From positions 1 through 46,378 of the forward strand of contig JAIXOJ010000050.1 in NCBI GenBank assembly GCA_027486835.1: a stretch of 46,378 nucleotides of DNA. Reading direction: 5' to 3'. Source of the stretch: Chitinophagaceae bacterium (GTDB lineage Bacteria; Bacteroidota; Bacteroidia; Chitinophagales; Chitinophagaceae). Position 1 is the first letter of the stretch; the number at the start of each line of letters is the position of its first letter. The position numbers and the translations under genes are program-made. The notes under the pieces are model-generated. The model saw only the letters and a list, made by a program, of their open reading frames with translations, was not told the origin of the DNA and did not search any database. Below are positions 35,741-44,238 of this stretch, piece by piece.

Positions 35741-36318
35741 CGCTTAGGGAAACTCATTTTGTAATCTACTTTTATTTTACCCTTAGCGATGTCATTTAAT
35801 TTGTTTTGAATGAGTTTTTTTCTCAACGGTTTCAAGTAGTCAATAAATAATTTCCCTTCTATATGATCGTATTCATGTTGGATGATTCTTGCAGAAATGC
35901 CCGAGAATGTATCAATCTGTTTCTGGAATGATTCATCATAATATTCCATTTCAACGAATTGTGGACGGAACACATCCTCTCTAATTTTTGGGATAGATAA
36001 GCAACCTTCATTGTAACTCCATTCTTCGCCTTTGTAAGCAATTATTCTTGCATTGATGAATACTTTTTTTATTCCAGGTGCATCTAGATACTTCCCTTCG
36101 TCTTCTTTTTCTTGATTTTTGAAAATCTGTTCACTATCCATCACGAACAGACGTATCTCTTTATTTATTTGCGGTGCAGCTAAGCCTACTCCATTACTAC
36201 TATACATGGTTTCCCACATATCTGCAATTAGCTTTTCAAGATTTGGAAAGTTTTGTTCAATTTCAACGGCTGGTTTTCTTAGTACAGGTGTTCCGAAAGA
36301 GACGATGGGTAGAATCAT
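35737..36318 (-). CDS. def: Peptide deformylase
   Basis: A 193-residue metalloenzyme that removes formyl groups from new N-termini. All three motifs are present: GVGLAAPQ (43-50), EGCLS (104-108) and HEYDH (148-152); C106, H148 and H152 bind the metal. I use the ATG at 36318 (MILPIVSFGT), the family's normal N-terminus. The frame is open for 35 more codons upstream, but the exact -7 box TATATTTG at 36363-36370 lies inside that stretch and argues against the longer start. The leader would be about 40 nt. A secreted protein gene follows with a 4-bp overlap. Confidence 0.95.
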   Translation of the reverse strand: MILPIVSFGTPVLRKPAVEIEQNFPNLEKLIADMWETMYSSNGVGLAAPQINKEIRLFVMDSEQIFKNQEKEDEGKYLDAPGIKKVFINARIIAYKGEEWSYNEGCLSIPKIREDVFRPQFVEMEYYDESFQKQIDTFSGISARIIQHEYDHIEGKLFIDYLKPLRKKLIQNKLNDIAKGKIKVDYKMSFPKR

Positions 36319-36362
36319 AATGTTATAAACGAAAGAGAAAGAGGTTAAAACGTTATAAACGG

Positions 36363-36370
36363 CAAATATA
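36363..36370 (-). promoter_or_regulatory. Bacteroidota -7 box TATATTTG for def
   Basis: Exact TAnnTTTG on the minus strand, 44 nt upstream of the chosen def start. Confidence 0.55.
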
Positions 36371-36523
36371 AGAGAAGCTATCCATGCTGCTTTTAATAGC
36401 AATGAAAAGCGAGTTCTTATCAATGGATAAACCTCAAAACCCTACTTGTAATTAATACTGTTAATCAATGAATTAATTCTACCTAAATGCATACTACCAA
36501 CCCGAATTCATTATTTTAGCCGC

Positions 36524-37186
36524 ATGAAACAGAGTAATACCACTTTTATTTTTGATTTGAATGGTACGATTATCAACGATATGGGCTTTCATGCTGTCGC
36601 ATGGTCTTACATTATTAATGAAGTACTAAACGGTGGACTATCCTATGAACAGGTAAAGCAAGAGATGTATGGCAAAAATGAAGAGTTGCTTATCCGAATT
36701 TTTGGAGCAGAAAAATTTACACCAGCAGAAATGCACGCTTTATCGCTACAAAAAGAGGAATATTACCAAGCAAACTATAAACACCAAATGAAATGTATTG
36801 AGGGATTTGAGGATTTTGCCACTCGTGCAAAAGCCCGTTCTATACCTATGGCCATTGGATCTGCGTCTATTACCTCTAATATTAATTTTATCCTCTATGG
36901 TTTACATTTAGAAGCCTTCTTCAAAGCTATTGTAAGTGCTGATGATGTTGAAATAAGTAAGCCGCATCCAGAAACATTCCTAAAAGCTGCCGCTCTTCTT
37001 GGGGTAAATCCTGCCGACTGCATTGTGTTTGAAGATGCCCCAAAGGGTGTTGAAGCTGCACAAAATGCTGGAATGAAATGCGTTGTAATCACTTCTACGC
37101 ATGAGCGGCAAGAGTTTGCCCAATACGAAAATGTGTTATTTTTTGTTGAAGATTATACAAATCCTTTACTCCATCAACTTCTATAG
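36524..37186 (+). CDS. HAD-family hydrolase, beta-phosphoglucomutase-like, with D-to-N change
   Basis: A 220-residue haloacid dehalogenase superfamily protein of the beta-phosphoglucomutase/phosphatase type. The nucleophile Asp is D11 in FIFDLNGT; the normal DxD becomes D-x-N (N13), so the usual general acid-base is altered. Other motifs: GSAS (Ser/Thr motif II), a Lys in ISKPHPETFLKAA (motif III), and VFEDAPKGVEAAQNAGM (acidic motif IV). Length is normal. Without the second Asp the enzyme may act as a slow phosphatase, a phosphomutase variant or a binder; the substrate is unknown. A TATTTTAG box (36512-36519) ends 4 nt before the ATG. No operon partner. Confidence 0.85.
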   Translation: MKQSNTTFIFDLNGTIINDMGFHAVAWSYIINEVLNGGLSYEQVKQEMYGKNEELLIRIFGAEKFTPAEMHALSLQKEEYYQANYKHQMKCIEGFEDFATRAKARSIPMAIGSASITSNINFILYGLHLEAFFKAIVSADDVEISKPHPETFLKAAALLGVNPADCIVFEDAPKGVEAAQNAGMKCVVITSTHERQEFAQYENVLFFVEDYTNPLLHQLL

Positions 37187-37358
37187 GTGTTGGGTAGTAA
37201 TTCATAGCAAGTGAATACGATAAAGATGTTAACTAACTTAATATCTAATTTGATTCTTGAAATTACTTTTGTAGTTTACATATCCGCTTTAGGGCGATGT
37301 TAGATTCCAACTATTTTCCAATATTCCTTTCCTTTGTTTTGATTCCCATAGACATCAA

Positions 37359-38183
37359 TTATTCTTCGGGATACTTAAACGCCCATTTTAAGAACTCTGG
37401 GAATGCGCTCCCCCATGTTGGCACATCATGCCTCCCTCCTACCACTTCTAAGTAATTGATGTGGGCGTCGGTATAGCCTTTGTTTTTTAATTCCCAAATT
37501 AAATCCAATGTATCATCTATGCTATCAATTACGCCATTGTTGTTACGATCTTCCTGTTCATCCTGTGTGCCACATTCGAAAAAGAACCTTAACCAAGGAT
37601 AGAAAGTTCCTTTCAATATTTGAAGGTGCATCAATCGATCTTTTTCATCATCATATCCATCATCATAGCCTTTTCGCCTCCACCATAAACTACCACTAAA
37701 CACACCAATATGCTTGAATTCGTTGGCATGATTCCAAGCGATGTCAAGTGCACAAAGACCACCCAAACTAAAGCCCGCAAAGGATTTATCTTTAAAAGAA
37801 GGGGTGTTGTAGGTTTTACGAATAAATGGAAGTAGTTCGTCAAAAACAAACTTATTATACATACCTGCTTTACTGCCCCACCCCTCAAAGTTGGCACTGA
37901 ATGCTGTACCATATTCTAATTTTCTTTCAGCTCCACAATGGATACCTACACAAACAAGGGGTTCAATCTGATTTGATTCCATTAAATCCGTTAGAATTCG
38001 ATCAAAAGGCATCTTAGGCAAATCTTGACCATCATTGATTAATAGAAGACTGGGCTGGGCTGGGGTGTTTACATGTACGGGCAAGTAAACGTCAATAATC
38101 ACCTCCCGCTCAAGATATTCTGAATAAACGGTCAGTTGATCAATGACAACTGAAGTGGCAGCGCTATTTTTCTGTATCAGCAT
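37359..38183 (-). CDS. Putative esterase (alpha/beta hydrolase, PF00756-like)
   Basis: A 274-residue alpha/beta hydrolase of the putative esterase/Fes-like type. The nucleophile elbow is AGFSLGG (S139 from this start), and the catalytic His is in GGRHDVPTW (H252). Asp or Glu between them is not certain. An Asn/Asp-rich loop DRNNNGVIDSIDD at about 212-224 fits an EF-hand/dockerin-like calcium loop. I start at the ATG at 38183; the TTG 27 bp upstream overlaps the TATTTTTG promoter box. There is no signal peptide, so it is probably cytoplasmic. Substrate unknown. Confidence 0.8.
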   Translation of the reverse strand: MLIQKNSAATSVVIDQLTVYSEYLEREVIIDVYLPVHVNTPAQPSLLLINDGQDLPKMPFDRILTDLMESNQIEPLVCVGIHCGAERKLEYGTAFSANFEGWGSKAGMYNKFVFDELLPFIRKTYNTPSFKDKSFAGFSLGGLCALDIAWNHANEFKHIGVFSGSLWWRRKGYDDGYDDEKDRLMHLQILKGTFYPWLRFFFECGTQDEQEDRNNNGVIDSIDDTLDLIWELKNKGYTDAHINYLEVVGGRHDVPTWGSAFPEFLKWAFKYPEE

Positions 38184-38189
38184 ATCGCT

Positions 38190-38197
38190 CAAAAATA
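38190..38197 (-). promoter_or_regulatory. Bacteroidota -7 box TATTTTTG for the esterase gene
   Basis: Exact TAnnTTTG on the minus strand, 6 nt before the ATG at 38183. Confidence 0.6.
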
Positions 38198-38210
38198 TAG
38201 TAATGAGCAA

Positions 38211-38910
38211 TACGGTTTACTAATGTATCCATAGATAATTTATCGTAAAGGGTAAAACAAAGCGAAAGCCTGATTGGAATAGGGTGTATCAAATTATTCC
38301 ATTTAAACCGAGATACTTGGGAGCGGAATTCTGTTTAGTGACTCCTCCTAAAAAAACATGTCAGAAAATGGAGTAAAACCTGGGTAAGATGTCAGATAAA
38401 AAAGAAGGTATATAATACACGGCAATAGTTAATGACAGTTTCAAGAAATTGGATAGATATTATACTTAATAATTACCGTTTCAGCAGTGGTTTTTACAAA
38501 GAAGCGGGTACTCAATTTTTATATTGGATTGGTTTACAACCTTGGGTTTCAGGGGATTGCTTTTCTTTTAATTCTTTCCTGCTGAGGTTTTTTGTTGTTA
38601 GTATTATCCAGGATTGGTTTAAATATTGATCATGTTTGATAGCGTTTACCATCGCACCATTATTGGCAATAAAGGAGATGTTCTATAAGCATCAAATAAC
38701 CATTGCTTGGATGTAGCAACGCTTTTGGCATGTCCCCTACCCTTTTATCTTTTTAGCCATCTTAAGAACATGTGTTCTTTAATTCGTTTTCAAAAAAATT
38801 GGGATTTCCGAATATCAGATCGATATTTTTTACTACACTTTAAGTTAGTAGCAAGCCCCAAAAAAACAGATACGCTTAAGACCACCAAAAGCCCTATCCC
38901 ACCATCTGGT
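38211..38910. other. 700-bp intergenic region, nothing recognised
   Basis: AT-rich DNA between the esterase and the tandem paralogues. Two short open frames (38432-38629 and 38707-38958) have no family likeness, and the second runs into the coding end of the minus-strand gene. No hairpin or repeat seen. Confidence 0.4.
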
Positions 38911-40203
38911 CTAAAAATTAAAATCCTCCGGTTCCCCCGCTTTCTTTCTACCGGCTAAAATTTTTTCTTTGTGCATCGGTTTATAATCTGCGCTTTCGGG
39001 CTTTTCAAATGAAATTCCATTTTCGATGTACATTAAATACTGTTCATAAATAGGGTAAAGTGCCTCTTTGGTTTTCTGAAACTCATAATCGTCCAGTACT
39101 TTTTCTAACCCTTTAAGCCAATTTTCATTAGGATGAACGGGTAGAACTTTACCAATACGAGAAAGTGCATTAATTATTTCAGTTGACCCTTCATACAATT
39201 CATTTTCATCTAACCATTCACCATCTCCCGCTGCTTCTAAATATTCTCTATAAATGGCCTTGCTTTCACACTGATAAACGAATTTTGAAACAAGTTTATG
39301 ATTAACTACATGTAAAAAAGGAATTTTTTTATTGTCCCGTATTTCAAATTCATTATCCTCACTGTCATCCTCTTCTGTATCATCTTCATCTTCTTCTTCA
39401 TCTTCTTCCTCCGCATCTTCTTCTAATGCATCATATTCTTCCTCATCCTCTTCCAGATGCATTGATGAAGTCGAATCTTCTTCCGATTGATTGGTTTCCG
39501 CTTCATTTATATTAGGTACCGGGTCAATAGAATCTGCAAGATTCTCATAGTATTTTTCCTTATCCCCTCTAATATCTGGCAACACCCTAAAACTGGAATC
39601 CCCAGTCATTAAGTCGTAGTAATAGAACCAAGCAGGATAAGGAAGCAACATGTATATCGAAAAAGGTTTGTCGATATTTTCAAGAAATAATTTATACCCA
39701 GCATACAATTGCCACATATAACCTGGCATGTAAGTATTTACTCCTTTACAATACTCGCTGTTCATGTAATTTATAAATAAGCTCAACTCATCTTCTGTTA
39801 CTGGCGGAATTAATGTACAGTTTAAAATATCCTCAGCAGCTACTAAAAAATCTTCACTAGTTTCTATACCGGGTAAAGTAACCAACTCTGCCCTCCATTG
39901 GCATTGCAACGTAAACAACTTTTTCTGCTGAATTTGTTTGAAACATTCTTTTGCTAGTTCAAAATGTTTTTGGTCTTCGCCTTCTTTCCTTTTAATATAG
40001 TTGGGTGTCCAATCTAGTACATTCAATTTTTCTCTTGCATGATCAGCAAGCATTTTTTCCACACTTTCTTGATCATAATCTTTGTAAAATTCTTTTATCT
40101 TAGGGTTGTTGCATAACTCCTCATAAATTTTTTGATAAAGTACTGCTTGCTGTGCCGCTTTTTCGCCTTCATTTCTATATTCATCTATCGTACTGTCGCT
40201 CAT
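38911..40203 (-). CDS. Uncharacterised protein A of a tandem paralogue pair
   Basis: A 430-residue protein with no recognised family. It aligns by eye with the next gene upstream: an N-terminal helical region with a Lys/Glu-rich start (KAAQQAVLYQKIYEEL), a shared segment ending KLF, a middle stretch with Pro and a terminal GRKKAGEPEDFNF matching GRKLVGEPANLDFLK. A very acidic segment of about 50 residues (EEDEEEYDALEEDAEEEDE and on, to about 280) is absent from its paralogue. No signal peptide or TM segment is visible, so it is probably cytoplasmic. It lies 43 bp downstream of its paralogue in one operon. Confidence 0.7.
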   Translation of the reverse strand: MSDSTIDEYRNEGEKAAQQAVLYQKIYEELCNNPKIKEFYKDYDQESVEKMLADHAREKLNVLDWTPNYIKRKEGEDQKHFELAKECFKQIQQKKLFTLQCQWRAELVTLPGIETSEDFLVAAEDILNCTLIPPVTEDELSLFINYMNSEYCKGVNTYMPGYMWQLYAGYKLFLENIDKPFSIYMLLPYPAWFYYYDLMTGDSSFRVLPDIRGDKEKYYENLADSIDPVPNINEAETNQSEEDSTSSMHLEEDEEEYDALEEDAEEEDEEEDEDDTEEDDSEDNEFEIRDNKKIPFLHVVNHKLVSKFVYQCESKAIYREYLEAAGDGEWLDENELYEGSTEIINALSRIGKVLPVHPNENWLKGLEKVLDDYEFQKTKEALYPIYEQYLMYIENGISFEKPESADYKPMHKEKILAGRKKAGEPEDFNF

Positions 40204-40205
40204 TC

Positions 40206-40229
40206 TATTAATGGTTAATGGTTAATGGT
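40206..40229. repeat. Short TTAATGG repeat between the paralogues
   Basis: Three near-perfect copies of TTAATGG in the 43-bp gap. This is a low-complexity run; it may help slippage or pausing but nothing proves it. Confidence 0.5.
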
Positions 40230-40246
40230 AAATTGATGTTGGTGTA

Positions 40247-41398
40247 TTATTTTAGAAAGTCAAGATTGGCTGGTTCTCCTACTAATTTTCTTCCTTCTAT
40301 CATTTCAAAAACAGCTTCTTCTCTTATTTTAAAATAATAGCTTGGTTTTACTCCCCAATCTTCAAAACTATCATTGGCTGCAAGCTTGTTTTTATACTCT
40401 TGATACACGCCCCAGATTAAATAGATGGTCATTTCCCGATGATATTTTTCACAGGCAATTTTTACGCCCTCCCGCCAGTCGTCATGGTATTCTATAGGGA
40501 TTAATTCCTTGGCTTCGGTTAAATAAATAGCATCCATTTCAATTGAATCAGCAAACCAAAAACCTTCGTGCATCTCTTTATAAGAGCGATATAATTCTTT
40601 GGTTTCTTTATCCTCAAATAGCTCGAAAAGTTTCTCTTTTTCTGAGTGGTAGAATATTTTAGGTTTTGCTTCCTGCGTAACTGATTTGGGCGCTTGCGCA
40701 TTTTTCCAGTCTCTATAAATCCATATATATCGCTGCTCTTCATTCATTCTTGTGCCTGGCAAATCTTTATAAAAACGGGTATTGTAGTAATGATCATAAA
40801 ATCTAAACCATGGGCCAAAAAAACTATCATCTGCCAATTCGCCTTCCCACCTTAATGCGCCAAATTCTTGTTCTGTATCCTCAAAAGAAAAAAGATCGAC
40901 AGAATAATGATTATCAGTTACTGAAAAATCGAAATCGGCTTGCTGTAAAAACTGGATATACACTTCAATATCTTCTTTGGATATGGGGCTAATATGCGGA
41001 CAATTGATTGGATTCCTTGTCCAATACCCCCAATCATAACTCACTTCTATGCCTGCTACATCTAATTGTTTACTGGCCCAAAGCGAAATGGCATTGAATA
41101 ATTTTCGGTCTTGAATTCGCTTTAAAGCAATTTGGCAATATTCGAAATAGCGATTGTCTAAACGATCTCTAAAAGCGCTGTGGCTGTTTTTATTAAAATG
41201 CCAATATACTCGCTGCCTTGCATAATCTTTTTTAAATTCTTCCACTCTTTCCCGTGGAAAGGGCTTTAAAAAGTGAGCATACCGCTCTTCTGTATTTAGT
41301 TCATGCAATACCTGAAGGTAGTATGCCTCTTTCTCTTTTGCTTCAACAATATCTTTTTTAAGTTGATTTTTTAGGTAATCATTTTCATCTAAAGCCAT
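40247..41398 (-). CDS. Uncharacterised protein B of a tandem paralogue pair
   Basis: A 383-residue protein with no recognised family, related along its length to the following gene. Shared features: an early KEAYYLQVLHEL helix, IALKRIQDRKLF ahead of a Trp-containing strand (SLWASKQLDVAG), a segment CPHISPISKEDIEVYIQF matching CTLIPPVTEDELSLFINY, a later KELYRSYKEMHEGFW, and the C-terminal GRKLVGEPANLDF. It is rich in Trp, Tyr and Phe. No TM segment or signal peptide. It is first in a two-gene minus-strand operon; the duplication is old, as identity is low by eye. Confidence 0.7.
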   Translation of the reverse strand: MALDENDYLKNQLKKDIVEAKEKEAYYLQVLHELNTEERYAHFLKPFPRERVEEFKKDYARQRVYWHFNKNSHSAFRDRLDNRYFEYCQIALKRIQDRKLFNAISLWASKQLDVAGIEVSYDWGYWTRNPINCPHISPISKEDIEVYIQFLQQADFDFSVTDNHYSVDLFSFEDTEQEFGALRWEGELADDSFFGPWFRFYDHYYNTRFYKDLPGTRMNEEQRYIWIYRDWKNAQAPKSVTQEAKPKIFYHSEKEKLFELFEDKETKELYRSYKEMHEGFWFADSIEMDAIYLTEAKELIPIEYHDDWREGVKIACEKYHREMTIYLIWGVYQEYKNKLAANDSFEDWGVKPSYYFKIREEAVFEMIEGRKLVGEPANLDFLK

Positions 41399-41781
41399 AA
41401 ATCAGTTTCATTTATCGGTACGATTGCAATAAAATAAAAAAAACGATTAAACGCAGATTTCCTAAAAAAAGTGGTGCGATAATGTAATTATCTTGGTAGA
41501 ATTAGCCAAAATGGCTATTTGCAAATACAGCGGCGTATGATAAATACGAACGCCGATCGGGTTAACCCAGAAAGCTTGGAAATGGGATTTGGAAATCCCA
41601 ATTATCTGTTTAGGCGAGATGCGCTTCGCTAATAGCTCGCCCAGTAAGTGTTTGTAATCCCGCTTTTGTTCGTGGCAGTGTATTATCATAGCGAAGCGGC
41701 ACGCGTGCGGGAGCGGCGAGTTGGTTTGACGTACGCTAGTGGAGCAACGAAAACCTAGTTATTGGTGGCAGTTGTTCTCTC
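41399..41781. other. Intergenic region with hairpins and the left copy of a direct repeat
   Basis: Contains hairpins at 41531-41555 (CGGCGT...ACGCCG) and 41583-41600 (TGGGATTT-GG-AAATCCCA), the inverted pair GGCGAG/CTCGCC near 41614-41641, and the repeat copy at 41646-41746 followed by the GAAAACCTAGTTAT motif. The base composition is more GC-rich than the flanking genes. No gene supported. Confidence 0.6.
41646..41746 (+). repeat. Direct repeat flanking the amidohydrolase gene, left copy
   Basis: About 101 bp homologous to 43439-43546. The first 50 aligned bases differ at three positions; later columns have several differences and small gaps. Confidence 0.85.
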
Positions 41782-43218
41782 CTACTTTTTCTTATTCATG
41801 ATCGTTTTCCAATCAAATTTATTTTTATCTGCTGTGTTACGTTTGGCTAAGTCTGTAAGCATTGCATTAAGTTTAGTTTCGTCCAACCAATTTCCATTTA
41901 CAAATACTCCTGCAATTTTACGAGTGTTATTTATGTCAGTTAATGGGTTTTCGTCAAGTAAAACAAGGTCTGCAAATTTACCTGCTTCTATGCTCCCAAT
42001 TTGTTTATCAATACCAAGCCATTGTGCAGACAGTAATGTTGCTGAATTTAATGCTTCTTGTGTGGTTAGTCCTGCTTGAACCAAAAGTTCTAATTCGTCG
42101 TGTATTGAAAAGCCTGCAACAACTCCTGAAACTCCTGCATCTGTTCCTGCAACTATAGGAACTCCTGCATCTTTAAATGCCTTAACTAATAGAAAATGAA
42201 ACTTTACCATATTGTCAAAATAGGTTGCATTTTCAGGTGAAGCGTTCTTAACATAGTTGTTGGCCGTTAGCCATTTGCTCTGTAAAAGTGGATGAACATA
42301 TTTGAGTGAAGGCAGATTTTTGATGCTATCAATAGAGTGGGTTTGTTTTGCTATCCACACCATTGTTGTTAAAGTTGGCGAGAACCAAGTTCCGTTGTCT
42401 TTTGAGAGTTTTGCAAATTTTATTGCGTCTTGAACACTAAAACTATCAGAGTTTTTCGAAAATTCTTCGGCGTGAGCTACCATTCCAAAATGTGGTATAA
42501 ATGCCTGTTCCAATTTTCCTTGAAAAGCATTTGGTATATGTCCAATAGTTTTCAGTCCTTGTTTATTTGCTTCGTGAACAATAGCAATGTAAGTTTCAAT
42601 ATTTAATTTAGAATACACTTTTATAAAATCGTAACCTTCTGCTTTTGCATTTCTTACCATTATTCGTCCTTCTTCTGCTGTGTTGGCAATTCTGCCTTGT
42701 CCGTTGCCACCATTTATCAATGCTGCAAGTGCAATACGAGGGCCAATGATATAACCTTTTTCAATGGCTTTTTTTTGCCCAAAAGTTTCCATTTTAGAAT
42801 CAAGGTCTAAAACAGTTGTAACACCATTGGCAATAATTGGTGTCATAATATCTTGTGTATTGAAACTCAAGTCTGGAGTTTGAGTTGGAAGCTTTTGTCC
42901 AAAATAAGCATCAACAGGTAAATGAACGTGCGCATCTATAAGCCCTGGCATTAACCACTTTTCTTTGCCATTAATGATTTTAGCAGTTTTGGGGATTACG
43001 CCGTTTATGGATTGAATAACATTGTTAACAACAACTACTGTTGCATTTTCTACAACTGTATTTGAAGATGCCATTGTAATTACATTCACATTTTTAATGG
43101 CATAAATTGTTTCATTTGCTTTAGCAGTTTGAGTTTGGTTTGTCTTTTGAGAAACTCCTTTATTGAGGGATAATAAAAGCAATAAAAAAAGAGGGTACTG
43201 AAAAAATAATTTTTTCAT
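41782..43218 (-). CDS. Secreted amidohydrolase (metal-dependent hydrolase)
   Basis: A 478-residue exported amidohydrolase-superfamily enzyme. Residues 1-23 are a signal peptide (FLLLLLSLNKGVSQ). The metal site reads HVH (97, 99), K200 in DFIKVYSK (carboxylated Lys in many members), H227, H249 in VAHAEE, and D360 in GTDAG. The C-terminal strand GSIEAGKFADLVLLDENP is typical of imidazolonepropionase-like and prolidase-type members. Substrate unknown; a peptide, N-acyl amino acid or cyclic amide are possible. It lies between two direct repeats of about 100 bp in an otherwise accessory region, which suggests it was acquired as a unit. Confidence 0.9.
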   Translation of the reverse strand: MKKLFFQYPLFLLLLLSLNKGVSQKTNQTQTAKANETIYAIKNVNVITMASSNTVVENATVVVVNNVIQSINGVIPKTAKIINGKEKWLMPGLIDAHVHLPVDAYFGQKLPTQTPDLSFNTQDIMTPIIANGVTTVLDLDSKMETFGQKKAIEKGYIIGPRIALAALINGGNGQGRIANTAEEGRIMVRNAKAEGYDFIKVYSKLNIETYIAIVHEANKQGLKTIGHIPNAFQGKLEQAFIPHFGMVAHAEEFSKNSDSFSVQDAIKFAKLSKDNGTWFSPTLTTMVWIAKQTHSIDSIKNLPSLKYVHPLLQSKWLTANNYVKNASPENATYFDNMVKFHFLLVKAFKDAGVPIVAGTDAGVSGVVAGFSIHDELELLVQAGLTTQEALNSATLLSAQWLGIDKQIGSIEAGKFADLVLLDENPLTDINNTRKIAGVFVNGNWLDETKLNAMLTDLAKRNTADKNKFDWKTIMNKKK

Positions 43219-43542
43219 AATAAATACGATTGTTTAAATGTTAAGTTATTTTTTGTAAAAATAAGAGTAAGCAATTTGGTCAATAAAATTTTCTGGTGAT
43301 GCTCCATGTAAATTTGTTCAAACAATCAGGGAAAAATTTTCATCAGGATAAAAAAAAATTGCTGACCGACCACCGCCAACCAATGCCACAGCAGGATGCG
43401 CCACGCTAACAGGTAAACCAGCTGGGGCTGGAAAACAGAAGTGTTTGTAATTCCGCTTTTGTTCTTGGCAGTGTATTATCATAGCAAAGTCACACGCAGC
43501 ATGCGTTCGGGAACAGCGAATTGATTTGACGTGCGCCAGCAG
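43219..43542. other. Intergenic region with the right copy of the direct repeat
   Basis: Holds the amidohydrolase promoter region and, from 43439, the second repeat copy. No gene seen. Confidence 0.5.
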
Positions 43543-43546
43543 AGCA
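43439..43546 (+). repeat. Direct repeat flanking the amidohydrolase gene, right copy
   Basis: About 108 bp homologous in the same orientation to 41646-41746. It runs directly into the 21-bp array. Confidence 0.85.
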
Positions 43547-43812
43547 TAACTAGGTTGTTATGAAGCATAACTAGGTTGTTATGAAGCATAACTAGGTTGT
43601 TATGAAGCATAACTGGGTTGTTATGAAGCATAACTAGGTTGTTATGAAGCATAACTGGGTTGTTATGAAGCATAACTGGGTTGTTATGAAGCATAACTAG
43701 GTTGTTATGAAGCATAACTAGGTTGTTATGTAGCATAACTAGGTTGTTATGAAGCATAACTAGGTTTTATGAAGCATAACTGGGTTGTCATGAAGCATAA
43801 CTAGGTTGTTTT
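43543..43812. repeat. 13-copy 21-bp tandem array with inverted repeat CATAAC...GTTATG
   Basis: The unit AGCATAACTAGGTTGTTATGA starts at 43543, 43564, 43585, 43606, 43627, 43648, 43669, 43690, 43711, 43732, 43753, 43773 and 43794 (period 21 with one 20). Variants are TAGGTT/TGGGTT. Each unit contains CATAAC and GTTATG around TAGGTT, so each can form a hairpin. Translated on the minus strand it reads as MLHNNLV repeats, probably noncoding. Confidence 0.95.
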
Positions 43813-43815
43813 CGA

Positions 43816-44238
43816 ATTTAACTAACAAAAAGTGGAAGTCAAGCAGAAATGAGTTGACTATAGTTTTGTTACTTTATCCTCAAGATATAGACATTTGAAA
43901 GACAGTATTACTACTACCAATTTTTAATCTTAAAATTATACTAGGCAACTTTAAAGTAAGGAAGAAAGTCTCAAGGATGAATTGATGCAAAAAAATGAGA
44001 AAAAAGAATAAAATAGAAACTAATTGTAGGAAAAAAACGATGACAATCTATATGTAATGTACGTAGTTTACTTTCGTAAAAAAAAAACCAACAAAAAAAT
44101 CGATTTGAATTCATTTCCCTTATTTTCGCATGCGAAGGGCGTAGGTAATAATGAATAAGAACTTTTTAAAAATAGAATTAAAGGCTAAACCTGCGTGTAT
44201 TACCGAGTTGTGTGTAATTTGACAACACTAAATTAATT
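43816..44238. other. Intergenic region before the two-TM accessory gene
   Basis: 423 bp of very AT-rich DNA. A TACTTTCG box near 44070-44077 is one base off the -7 consensus but would leave a long leader. Nothing else recognised. Confidence 0.35.

Noticed and set aside
38432-38958. Two short plus-strand frames before the paralogue genes
   Set aside because: No family likeness; the second overlaps the end of a supported minus-strand gene.
43479-43757. Minus-strand frame of MLHNNLV repeats
   Set aside because: Translation of the 21-bp array; the period keeps the frame open by chance.
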